From the NCBI RefSeq assembly GCF_026914265.1, contig NC_069133.1:8439937-8503936 (forward strand): a stretch of DNA of 64,000 nt, read 5' to 3'. This document shows, piece after piece, positions 1-13,200 of the stretch (its first letter is position 1; every line of letters begins with the position of its first letter). Origin of the DNA: Mya arenaria (taxonomy: Eukaryota > Mollusca > Bivalvia > Myida > Myidae). The position numbers were made by a program, and so were the translations under genes. Under the pieces are notes generated by a model. It did no database searches and had not been told where the DNA came from. It was given only the letters and a program-made list of their open reading frames with translations.

Positions 1-840
1 GGCATGTGCGCGTGTGCCGATGCATTTGTGTAGTGTGTTGACTAGTGGAACTTTTAGAAAAACACGGAGGAGAATGGCTCCCAGAGTATGCACATCAACT
101 CTGGGCTAGCTACGCACGTGCTACACCAATCTATTTTTTAGACTGATACCCTACGTTACTTTTTCTACAAAAATAAAGATAAAATTAGAGAGGGTACCAG
201 TCTATTTTTTTCCGTTAGGCTTTTATACTGTACCATTAGGGTTGCGGTTTTAAGAATATAGAGCTTACTTGAAAAAGAAGGAAGTGTTTATCAGTTTTTA
301 TATAAAGGTAATATTGTAAGCTTGTGGTTGCATTTTTCATTGTCATGTGAAGAATTCGTTCAAGATTATGTCATCTGCAATTATTTTACATGTTGTAAGA
401 CTTTCAAAAGAATAATGCACTTAATTGGCCATGCAACTGAAAGTTTTGTTATTCGTTCCAGTGTACTTCGTAACATATTCACATTGTTTATTTGGCCGAA
501 TTTCATTTTTTCTACAAATCGAAAACTTAAGCTGTTTTAAATTAAACTATTTGCTACAATTGTATGCAACTGTTTCAGTTTTTAGATCGCAATGACACTG
601 ACTTTTATTTTAAGAAGGTTTATTATTCTTATAAATAGACAAATTGTAAATTGTTCTGTTTGCTTATTCAACAAATACATGTATAGTCAGAAAATATATA
701 AATCTACACTGTGCAAGACTTGCTGACTTAGGATAATTATTCCCCAATTTCTTTACTGTGCAAGATATGAACACATAATATGAAAGCTTATGAATAATAA
801 AATATTGATATTGCTGTTCAAGAGATGTTCTCTTTTCGCA
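1..840. other. AT-rich 5' flank of GALC, no gene seen
   Basis: AT-rich DNA with no ORF that shows recognisable protein sequence or plausible exon structure. The short ORF at 322-540 has low-complexity, intron-like composition and no domain. I see no RNA gene here. Confidence 0.5.
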
Positions 841-844
841 AGTA

Positions 845-895
845 GGTCACGTGTGGCAATCACCTGATAAGGAGATAAATTATCGGTCACATGAT
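845..895 (+). promoter_or_regulatory. Paired CLEAR/M-box-like E-boxes upstream of GALC
   Basis: Two related sites lie 40 bp apart. The first, GGTCACGTG at 845-853, contains the TCACGTG core. The second, GGTCACATGA at 885-894, contains TCACATGA, the complement of the TCATGTGA M-box. TFEB/TFE3/MITF-type bHLH-Zip factors bind such sites in promoters of lysosomal genes (CLEAR network, known from vertebrates). They sit about 150-200 bp before the putative 5' UTR splice donor of a gene for a lysosomal enzyme. The sites are seen directly. Their use in this animal is inference. Confidence 0.45.
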
Positions 896-899
896 AGCC

Positions 900-1043
900 A
901 AGTTATTGTGGCCTGTTTGAACACTGATTTAACAACCAGATTGAATTAAACGTATTCCAGTGCATTTTTAGTGTATTTAAAAGTGCCATTCTGGCATAAT
1001 AATTTAAATCAAATAATCATATATATACATCCCAGCTTTTAAG
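900..1043 (+). other. GALC: Putative GALC 5' UTR exon ending at a consensus donor
   Basis: A strong splice donor (AAG followed by gtaagta at 1044) lies 237 bp upstream of a pyrimidine-rich acceptor (ttctttcag, ending at 1280) that directly abuts the favoured start codon at 1281. This suggests a noncoding first exon ending at 1043 and an intron at 1044-1280. The 5' end of the exon is not defined by sequence alone. Confidence 0.4.
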
Positions 1044-1280
1044 GTAAGTATGACACCTGTAGGCATATACTTAATTTATAAGTGTTTAAGATGAGTATAT
1101 TTTGAAATAGAATTAATATGAAATGGACTAGTACATACGGAGCATGATCAGTTTGTTTTGAGTTAGTTTAATTGAAGTGATGTATGTTAGCTATTCAATA
1201 TTCACTGTATTTCATACATGACTGCTGTTTACACTGGTATTAAACTGCATGCATTGTCAGGTTCTTGCACATTCTTTCAG

Positions 1281-4200
1281 ATGTTGGCCCATTTCCTGGT
1301 TCCACTGCTGAGCCTTTTGTCTCTGTCTGCTGGCCAGTATACATTTAGTGACAATAACGGGTTTGGGCGGAGATTTGACGGCATAGGTGGATTGAGTGGC
1401 GGTGGGGTGAGTCTTAAACAAGATACTTACATGATACGAAACTTGTAAAAAGGGAAAATGTTACTATGTACAGGAGCTTGAAATGATGGCCATGAATCTG
1501 TTTAATTCAATGAAAAATCACACAGGTTTGATAGAAACTCATGTCCTTTTGTTAATTAGCTTCTGCCTACAATTAAATGAAATGTAATGTTGTTTTTGAT
1601 TTATATCTCTTGATACTGACTTTCCAAACTTAATAATAATCCCTTAACAGTTTGAATATGAAACGTGCATTGTCATTTTAAATTAACTCGCTATTTTCCT
1701 GTCTAAAAATAAACAATTTAAGTAATATATCAGTCATTGAAATTATTCTTTTGGTTGAACAACCCCAAATTCATATACTACTGCTTGGCATTACATTTTT
1801 TGAACAAGCCCTGCTGTATAAAACCCAGAATTTGAGCAAGCCTGGAAAGCATTTTACCAGTGCAGGGCTTGCGGGCTTGTGCTTATTTCGACCACTGCTA
1901 TATAATTAAGATAGAACATTTGAAAAAAATGAATGCTCTTGAGCTGAATGAGAATGAATACATGTATATTTTTAATCTTATCTGAATTAACTGACATATT
2001 GATGTGTCTCATGTCAGGCCACCTCCAAGCTGCTGCCAGGCTACCCACAACATCTCAGGGATCAGATCTTAGACTACCTCTTCAAGGTACGCTTGTGTAT
2101 TATTTTTACTAATTTTATTATTTGAGAGAGAATTGTGTTGAAGTTTAGTTTTGTTTATTTTGTTATAATTTAAAACTTCTTATTTCTCATCAATCAACTT
2201 CAGTTGCTTGTTTACTGTGCATAATATTAAGAAACAAATACTTTAGAGAGTTATATAAACTTGTCCTAAAAATACTGAGTAAACTAGGCCACATTTAATA
2301 AATAGTTTGTATGGTGTATCTCCACTCAGACTCGAAATCGCTTGGCTCGAATTTTTTCGAAGCTTGAGGTATTTTCGCCGGCTCTGGGAGTTCGAGCCAT
2401 CAGGTTTCAACTGTATAAGTATATACATCACATAAGAGTATTGATATTTGCTTCTGTAGAAATACTTTATGCGTCATTAAAACAGTGTAGTCTTAAGCCA
2501 AATTCATCAATCAAGTTATTTTCCTATTTTACATCATTTTCCTAATTTAAGAATCTCACTGGTTATATGATATATTAACCTTATTATTTCTGAAATACTT
2601 TATTTTTACTAACTTTTTTGAAAATCCCCCACATGTTTTTGAATAAAAAGTCTTATTTTTTGTCTATGAAAATCTTAGGAAATAATTTGAAATTAGAAAC
2701 TGATATAAGATGTGTTATGAATACTGGTCATGTCAAATATGTCAATGAGACCATGTCTACACATGTATATCTTGCAATCTTGTCAGTCATAAATTTATAC
2801 TTTGGTTTTCTGCAATATTTGATAATTCAATAACCAATTGGAATTGAATCTGTTTTTCTGTAGCAGAAACTCAGGCAGACTTTAAAGCTGCACACCCACA
2901 GAATAATAAATGTTTTGACCTTTTTAAAAAAATAACTCAGAACCAACTGATTTTGGCATCAATACCTTCAATTCAGTCATATATATATATAAGATAACTC
3001 ACAATAAAACAGATCTCAATGATTTGGAACACTGCTGAAAATTTCATTTTCATTAAAACGTAAGTAATGCTTATAGCCATGAAACATCAATTTTTTATCT
3101 TCTCTTTTGTCAGCAATCTTATATCACGGCTATTCCAGACATTTAAGCAAAAATTGACTCATTCCAAGACAAAAGTAAAAAAAGTTGTCAAAACGATCAA
3201 TTTGTGAGAGTGCAGCTTTAAATTTGAGTTGGTTTTGTGTGACCTGTCCAAACAAGGACAGCTCTTAACTCTAATAAGGTGATAAACCAAGATGTTGTTG
3301 ATAATGATATTTGTGTAACATTGATAACAATGAAGAGGTCATCGTCTTTACCTTATTTGTTTCAGCCTAGTTTTGGTGCATCTCTCCACATATTGAAAGT
3401 TGAGATTGGCGGTGGGTCAATGAGTGGAGGTAGGTCGCCAGCCTCATGGCCTTAATCAAATCAAATCAAATATTAAATGGTTCCAGTCCCACGAGGGTGG
3501 TTTTTATTTGTCGATATTTGGTAATGTTCCCAATGCCAAAAAGTATGTATTTTTGCCGTACGCCAACTAATGAATAAACATTTCCCCAAAAAAGTCTAAT
3601 AAAAGATATTTTAATTATTTATTTTTTTGTTTTTCGTCTGAAGAAAGTCTGTTTGAAAAGATGTTAAGGAATTATTGATGTTGATATAAGAAAATATCAA
3701 CAAGTAAATGGTCAAATAGTGAAAATTCAACCAACATAATAATTCATAAATTTTTCCCAATTTTTAAAAAAGTATTGTAAATATTCCCAATTGCAAAGGT
3801 ATACATGAAGGTCATCTTCTCAAAGTACCGTTATATATGTACCTGAAAATCATCACCTTGGTTATTTTAGGAACCCATGCTTAGTTTTTCTCACCTTTTT
3901 ATGAAAGGGGTTAGGGCCCTTTAAATTGTGAAAATAACAAACTTCAATTGTAATAATAGTGTGATTTTCAAATTAATTATTTTTGAATAATTTGGAATGA
4001 ATGAAGAAATAAATGAAATAGGAATGGGGCTAAAAACATAGCTAGCGGTGACTTCCCTGCTCAAATAAACCCATAGGAAGAAATTAAAAACATTTCATTG
4101 ATGAACTGATGGAGAAAAAATGTGTAAAATTCGATTATTTTCAGAGTTATAAACTTTGCTACAACTTTTGTGAACAAATTTAGCATTTTAGAATTGTAAA

Positions 4201-7200
4201 TGGAGCCAAATATCAGGTCCATATTGCAGAAATAGAAATAAATTCAGTTATTCACTAACACTTTTTTGCAGTATATAGCGTTAAATGTATGAAAGTAGTG
4301 AGGTTTTAACATAATAATTGTGGGCCTAGTGTGCCGGTAAGACAGTTTTAACTTAATATTAAAAATAAGGGCGCTACAACAATCTTGTGCTAAACCGGTA
4401 AAACCCACATATTTTGAAGCATTGTTTAAGGACAACATTGTGGTTTTGAAAAACTCTTTCATACCTCAAATTCTCAAACAATTTGATGTACCAGGATCAA
4501 ACTGAGCACACTACTTTTTGTAACAGGGTCATTTATTATTATTATCATTATTATTATTAGTATGGTGAGGACCCCTTAAAACTAACATTTCACGGTTCAG
4601 GAGATCGCGTAATGGGGGACTACTTTCTTTACTTTCGTTTTCCAATATATTTACATGTATGACCTCAACATTGAACTTCAGCGCTTGGTATGGTCTTAGA
4701 TATTCGTTTTCCATTGGCCGATAATTATTGCCGCTTTTATTGAATCATGCTTTTGTGAAAAGTTTTTAATTCAATTAAATTTTGGAGCTGAACGGAGAAG
4801 ATGTTACTAACATTTCAAATTAGTAAAATAACATGTAACCACTACGCACCTGTGAGCGAGAATTTGATATATGTGCTCAGTACCACATACTGTGCACGAG
4901 TTTTCATAGTAGCTAATAGCTGTTTAATAAAAAGAATAAAATGAACCCGAAACTTAACGCCTTATATATTCCCATTACGAAAAATAGACAATAAGGATGT
5001 GTTACATTTTGTACACTTTTGTATAGTGTTCTCACTTTGAACAGATCTCACAACGGGGAAATGGTTTAGCACATAGTAGTACGAGTAATGGTTGGATTAT
5101 GGTTAGATTTACATCCAGTAATGGTTGGATTAACATCGAGTTATGGTTGGATTAACGTCAGGTAATGGTTGGATTAACATCGGGTTATGATTGGATTAAC
5201 ATCGAATTATGGTTGGATAAATGTCGGGTAATGGTTGGATTTACGTTTGAAAATAGTTGGATTATGGTTGTACCCTGATATTCATCCAACATTGGGGTTT
5301 GACGTCTAAAAAACTTTCAAATCCAACCATAATCCAACATTAATCCAATGTTTGGGTCCAACGCTGGCACAACATTAACAATGAACTATTTTTATTTCGT
5401 TAGATCAAGTTTAAGTAAGTAAAGTTTGTCTAAATGAAATGAGATACATGTACTTGAGCTTGTTTCATTAAAGATGTTTTGAGAAAATGGGACCCTTTTC
5501 TCATTTATCATTTCTCAAAGATTGTTTAGTGTGTGGATAGATTTTTTTAAAGTTAATTAAAAAAAAATGGAGTCCATCATGAAAACGGTACTAAAAACTA
5601 TGCCTGAACTTTCTCTGGGAGCAGATGAATAATTGCACTTTAAATATCATGAATATCAATATGTGTATCTAATTTTCTCTTGATTACAAAACTGCAATAT
5701 TTATCAGTCATCTGATATTGACTTATTGCTAATGTCAAAGTGAAACATTTATAGCAAAACCACTTTAGTATGTGTTATATTACTGTTAACAGCTGGAATG
5801 TATTTGCAGAACAAGATAAAACCTTTTTAATTATTTAAAGAGAAGACTAACTCTCTGTCTACACATTGCCATCACCATTAGCAATTAGTTTCTTCCTTAG
5901 GAGGTCAAACAGCCAATAGATACGAATTAACCAAGTGATTGTCTGAAACTCCGAGTGTTTGCTGTCTGAACCAGCTGACAGTCTGACAGTCACTGTGAGG
6001 TTTTCCTGCCAAATAAATAACTTCTAGTTGTTTTAAACTAGACAAAGTAGTTCCCATACATTGTAGCCTTTCTTCATGCCATTTTAGATGACATTTAGGC
6101 ATTCAAAATCACTTCTACCATAATACTCTTAGATCATTGTTTGTTTGTTTGTTCATCTTCTTAACAGTCAAACATGCCATATCCCCTGACGGGGAAATAT
6201 CCCCTGGAATTCTGATCCAGGGCATCCATATCTTCTGGAATTAAAACGAAATATATAAATATTTTATTTTATTTTTAAAAACTACAGAATTTCTGAATTT
6301 CTTATAGCCTTGCTTATAAGACTTTCAGGTTAAAATCAGCACCCAATATCCTCATCTTATAAGCAGGGAAATACGGTAGCTCAAGGTTGACAGTGGAAAG
6401 CATCCATAATATTATGAGTGTGAAATTCAATGAACACACAATTTGCAACTGTTTTGTTCCATCATAGACCATGTTGACTAAATCCAAAAATTGTTGTTAT
6501 TAGAGTGTTTCTGTCTTTACTATTTAGTCTTATATTATAAATGTAGATATTGCGCTAAATTTCGCTGTGTAAAAATCACCAGGTGTACTTTATCAAACTT
6601 CCCTGGAATTCAGACCAATATCCCCTGGAAAGCCCCTCAGAGATATGGCATATATATGAACAATGCATATAGCATCATCTTCATTTAACTTTCTTTTGTT
6701 TGTTTCAGTCGGGAGTGAGGCGACACATATCTACTATGATGGGGATGAAAATTATGAGCGAGGCTACGAGTGGTGGATCATGAGAGAGGCTAAGAAGGTT
6801 AGTGAGAATAGTTTAATGAGTGCTTCAATTAAAGGAGTCAAAGTCTCATCTATTTTGGCCAAGATTGTAAAATTTTCAGCTTCGATATCCGTCATATTTG
6901 TAGAATTTTTAGCATTGGAGTCTGTAAGACTTGTAGAATTTACAGCGTCAGAGTCAATCAGACTCCATCGATTGTGTGAGAATTCAAATACCAAATTCAT
7001 TGCCTAAGAACTAGTTTTGATCTGGCTTTTGCAAATGATGTCAAACTTTATGACAAAATTCTCATACACAATTTTAAGTTTTTAATCGCAAAAGGATTAT
7101 AATTAATAGTAACAAGAACATAATTGTAAATACGGAAAATTTATTTGTGATATATAATAAACAGATTACATAAAGCATCTCATTGATGTTTGAATAGCAG

Positions 7201-10200
7201 TACATCTTTCTTTTAGTCAGTCTGGAAGTAATAAATTGTTCCAAGACAAAAAAAATTATCAGCCTCTACAATAGTAACTATTCAATGATCTGTACTCTTT
7301 TTCAACTTGAATGTGATGAAAGCTTATAAAATCACCGTTGAGTCCATTTCTTGGGTAGAAACCAGTATTGGTGCCCATTTTGAAAGGCTAGAGAGAGTGG
7401 GGATCAAACCTCAAACGGACACCTAGGACACAACACAAGACCACCCTCAGCCTGATCCATGTTTGGAACTTCTTTTGGAACTTAAGTTATGATTTGATTT
7501 TAAATTTGCAAATTTTACAATTTCTATTTTTTCTTTGCAGAGGAACCCCAATATCAAGATATATGGGCTCCCGTGGGTGTTTTCGGGAGTGGTGAGCAAG
7601 GGACAGTCAGATTCTCCATACACCTTTCCTGACCGCACGGTGGACTATATCATCAAGTGGATCAAGGGAGCCCAAGACCACCATAACATCACCGTAGACT
7701 ACATTGGGGTATTTTATTATTATTATAGGAACTTGTGAAACATCATCAATTATGTATGTGTATTGACGTTTACTTTTAAAGGCTGGTACAGTTTTAAATA
7801 CATTTATGTAATATATTATTGTACATATTTTAGGATTGTAACCTCACTAACACTTGTATAAATTAATTGTATCCTGATTATTTATACTTGGTGCATATAA
7901 TCACCATATCTAAAGTGGCCAATTAAGATTTTATTCCCACATCAGTGTGCATTTGTGCAGTTAGAATGCTCAGGTGCAGGCTCATATTTATCTCTTGCTT
8001 GAAGTGCTGTTGAAGACCATTTGTAAAATAAAAGGGAGTTAACTGATGTTAAATAAAAGGGAGGTAACAATGTAAAATAAATGCAATGTCAATAAAAGGG
8101 AGCTAATAATGCAAAAAAATGGAACTAAAATGGGAGTTAACAAAGAATGGTTACTGTCCTATGTTATCCTGTCTGTGCTAAGGCAATTAAAACTGAATAA
8201 TGTATTTAATGATTTACTAAATTTGTCGTTTCAGGAATGGAATGAACAGAATTACAACATTACATATCTCAAGGTAAGATGAGATTATGAAAGATTACCT
8301 CTACATTCACTGTTTTTCATCAAAATAGTGAATCATGAATGAATTATGAAAAAATATTGAATCATGAAAAAATATTGAATCATGAAAAAATATTGAATTA
8401 TGAAAAAATATTGAATTATAAAAAAATATTGAATCATGAAAAAATATTGAATTATAAAAAAATATTGAATTATGAAAAAATATTGAATCATGAAAAAATA
8501 TTGAATCATGAAAAAATATTGAATCATGAAAAAATATTGAATCATGAAAAAATATTGAATTATGAAAAAATATTGAATCATGAAAAAATATTGAATCATG
8601 ATAAAAATGTTAAAAACATTTGTTTATCTCTAATATAATTATAGAAATATGTTAATTTTGTGAGTTTAAACGACATTATACGGAAAATGACGTCAATGAT
8701 TTTTCTACTCAGCACTGTGTGCAGTTACGTTATTTTTTTTCAGTGTAGAAACAAGAGAAACAGTTAAATTAGATACTGATAAATCACTGTATCAAACAAA
8801 GAATTTATGAGGATATAATCCACTGTTATTTTTCAATTAACTGCAACATAGCATAAAATAAATGGTCTTAAGTTTTGTCATATTCATATATGAGTTTGTT
8901 GGAAGATGCTCCGTACAGAACTGGACAGACAAGGGTTCTCCAATGTGCGTATCGTTGCCCCTGACGATTACGAGCTCGATTTTGAAATGGAGCTGGCCAG
9001 AGATATGCTGCTAGACCAGGAATTGTCCGATGCTATTGACTTCTTCGGGTAATTTTCCGTATGCGTTTTGTGTGGCATGCAGTTTCAAGTGATTTCATTT
9101 TAGAATTAAATCATATTGAAAATTTATTTTAAAGTGATAAAGTTCATGTATTTTGATATTGAGATTTTAGCAGAGTTGAGAATGATGGATGTTTTTTCCC
9201 TCATTTATCTAATACAAAGAAACTTTTATAAGTTGCATTATCACATGTTTTTAGACTGTTCTAAGATTAAATCACTATGAAAAGGCATGTTTTCACACAT
9301 CTGTAACCTGTCCATCAAACTAGCCCGCTATTACCCATAATGCACCCACTATTGTGTTACCAGCTGTTACGTGCAGGGCTGGACAGTGCGGGCTTCAGCC
9401 ACGTGAGGATTGTCGCCGCGGACGACTTCCAGGCAGAGTTTGAGACATCCCTGGCTCGTGACATGCTCCTGGATCCTGAACTCTCTGCCTCCGTCGATAT
9501 ATTTGGGTAACACATACATGTGTGGTGGCAGCTGTGTGCCTTATGTTGTTTGATTTGTTTATTGACTTATTTACTTAGTAGACTGTAGTACTACAGTACA
9601 CTCCATGCGGAACTACCATTTTCCTCGGTGACTCGGAGGCGTTTTTAATTTATCCCGGATTTCCGCCGAGTACGCAACCTTTTTCCTCGCTAAATTTCGC
9701 CGAGTTGCACCGAGTAAATCATTTTCTATGGAGGGTTTTATTGCCGGTAGCGCTGGTGATCGTATCGATTTATTGACCTAATCGCGGAACTCCGCGTTTT
9801 GTGCATAGCTACTACAGTACATCGCTTCTGTCAAAACAGTATTGAATAATTAGATAATTAATTTTTCATAGTTTAATTAACTTGTCACTGTGGTGTACGC
9901 ATACGGTTAGGTAATCTAGCCATGAAAAAAGATGAAAATCAATAATCTTCGTCTGTGAAACTTGGTAAGTGTTAAAGTTACGATTGATGTCCTTTGGGTG
10001 TCCGAAAATTAGGTACGCGAAATAAATTATTTTTATAAACAATTACGGATGTAGCAAAAATTGTCAAAGAAATTAAACAAAATTAGATACAGTAGGAGAT
10101 TCTTATCGGTTTTCCTCCGAGTTTCGCGGTGTTTTTACCTCCGAGTAACGCGGCGATTGTTATTATACGGTCAACTGATCAGCCTCGGTGGGTGAATGAG

Positions 10201-13200
10201 TAAAAACACCGAGGAAAGAGGATTATGATCAATTGGATGTCGTGTCCGCGATGACCAAAATCCGCCAAGGAAAACGGAAAGTGGTAGTTTCGCGTGGAGT
10301 GTACTGTAGCTTACATATAGCGATAGTAGAATATAGCGATAGTAGAATACAACCTACATTTACAGCCTATGAAATTGCAGATAGGTAATCATTAAGTACT
10401 GGGCTTAATCATTAAGAATTTCAACTTTCCGATACACACTCCCTGTGTCAGACTTTGCATTGATAATGTGTCAGCCAATGAGGTTGTATTCTAAGTCGCT
10501 AGTCGCTCACTCGGCCCATTCTTAATCCTTAAGATTTTAATTCATGTCATCTGACTATTACTTAACAGAGGTCCAGTGTCATGCAGTATAGGCTTGATAT
10601 ACATGTGTCATGGTTGAATTTTTTGGTGGAATACTGTGAAATAATTTATTGTTCTGATGGTTTAAATTTTGCATACAGTTTGTTTCCTATCATACTACAG
10701 TATGATTGCAGAGATATCATACATGTTATCATCTGTAGTGGATTTTTAACAATTTCATTCTGCAAACCATATAGCTTTTTATTACCTGCACTTCATGTAT
10801 TTCATCTCTTACCTTTAGGGCACACAACACAATCATGCTTAACACTTACAATGCACTATAATTGCAGACACCCATTAACTATACCAGCTGTTACTGTTAT
10901 ACTGAAGATCGTTATAGTAAAAAAAATGCAGAATTATTATATTTATCATATTTCAATTCATCGTTTGAATTCCTGAGTCTTCAAGTCCCCTTTTTACCAT
11001 TTCCAAGATTTCAATTTTTAATTCCCCAATTTTCAGGGTGCATTACTCGAGCACCTTGAGTAACATGGGTTCACTACAGTGGGGTAAGCAGCTGTGGGCG
11101 TCAGAAGACTACAGCACCCTCAACAACGACCAGGGGGCTCGGTGCTGGGCTAGGGTATGCAAATACATATCAATATGCTCAAAGGTTCAAGTAACAGATC
11201 ACAAACAAATCACTTTAAGAGCAGGCAATTGGCCAACATTTTAATTTTTTAGGGACTTATACCAAAGATATCAGAGCTAGCTTGTACTGATATTTGTGTC
11301 GCCTGTAAAGCATGACAGACATATAGGGATTTCTTTGCTAAGATGTGACATTGTCTTTTGATAACTTTTAAATTACTTATTGTAGCATTTTAAACTTCTC
11401 CTCACATTGGTGGCCATGGTTAGTATATGACCATAAATGATTTTGGGCGCTTCCATCATATGACTGTTCTGATTCTGTGTTTTAAGCTTATTGGCCAAAA
11501 GCGCATTTTCTGGCTACAAGCCAGTGTTGTTGTTCATTATAAGAGGCCATTGGAAATTGCCACAATCTCTTAAAATAAGAAATAATTATTGTTTAGTGTT
11601 GGTGTTCTATACCATTAAGACTAGATTTGGAATATCTGTCTAGTAGCCAGTGAACTGATGAATAACCTTCTTCTTAAAACCCATTTCTGATTAACCGGCA
11701 CTTCTGTAATCATTTTTTTAGATGCTTTTTTAAGGAGTAAATCAGAGTTTGTCCAGCAATCCCATTGGTTGAAACATAAGCATTAACACTAAGTGAAATA
11801 TTGGCCTCTTACTTTCCAGATCCTGAACCAGAATTACGTCAATGGGTTAATGACAAGGTGAGTCTGCATGTTGTTTGAAATACAAAGACTTCTAAAGTTA
11901 AAGTTAGCAGATATGGCAAATTGTTTTTGTTCCAAAAGTCTTAAACAAAGTTTTCATTGCCAGACAAGCTTTAACTGTCCCAGATAAAGGAATAAATTTG
12001 CAATGTTTCAGCACCATATCTTGGAACCTAATAGCCTCCTACTACATTGGTATGCCGTACCAGGGCTGCGGGCTGATGACGGCTAATGTGCCGTGGTCCG
12101 GGTATTACGAGGTCAGCCCTACCATATGGACGACTGGTGAGTAGTGATGTTACGATGATTATAATCGAAAATTGATTGGTTGGGCCTGGAACTGGCACAA
12201 TGGATTGTATTTTGTCATAATTGATCAACTGGTGAATTGTTTTTCTTCTTTTCTCTAGTTATTGTGTTAGGCTAATTTCCACCAATTTTCTCCTGTCAGT
12301 GCATTTGTACATATATGGAAGTGTTCAAATGTTATTGTTAACAATATGACTGAAAGCAACAACAACACTTAATAACTTCAAACATATGCATTACATAAGA
12401 ATTGTTAAGGATTACGAGTTATTGTACAAGAATAAAACTACAATTACAATGTAAGGTATTGTCAAAAAATGATTGTACTATCAATAGTTATTTGATTATC
12501 GCTGGTCAAACTGGAATCGGTTTCTACTGGTGAGTGACTGGAGTTTTCTGTTTACCGTAAGATTTTTGGTGAGTTTGTGATGAGTTTGTGTCATTTATTA
12601 TATCGATGATGAGATGTTCCAGTGACATACTAGGTCTTGCTCAAGATTTAATTTACATGACTACTTATATCAGAAATTCATCTAAACCTGTACAACCAAA
12701 TCAGGTGATTTATAATAATTTACTTGTTGTATTGACTAAGATTGACAATGTTGGCCTTGCAGCCCACACGACCCAGTTCACAGAGCCTGGCTGGATGTAC
12801 CTGAGCCATCATTCTGGTGTGGGCCAACTTGTGGGCGGGGGCAGCTATGTCGCCCTGGCCAGCCCAGACAACAAGCATCTGACTATCATCTTAGAAACTA
12901 TGGTAGGTTACACAGGGGACCAATGCAGCAAATACAAGCAATATCTAATAATTATTTCTTATGTGGAATCTTACTGTCTCATCACCTCATTAAATATTGG
13001 AAAAATATAATTCTGAAAGGATTTCAGAGATCTTATTGATGCCTTTTGGAGCCATGTGTTAATTTTGAGCTATTTAAATTACCGAAAAGTTGAAAAGTGG
13101 GTTGAAAGTCATAAATGGCTGTCGCTCTGCTTCTCACCAAGTTTTGATTCCCGGCCTGGGCATATGTGATTTTGGTTGGTAGTTACAGAGCTTGACCCAG

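Noticed and set aside
1218-1280. Upstream in-frame start codon of GALC
   Set aside because: It would place 21 residues ahead of a clear signal peptide, and the text just before 1281 is a good splice acceptor.
8333-8638. Long ORFs on both strands (NHEKIL and MIQYFF hexapeptide repeats)
   Set aside because: They are products of an 18-bp intronic minisatellite; a repeat with a multiple-of-three unit keeps frames open by chance.
10869-10970. Possible third copy of GALC exon 7 (ACCAGCTGTTAC recurs)
   Set aside because: Only about a dozen bases around the acceptor match exon 7b; the following text has an immediate stop and no similarity to the exon.
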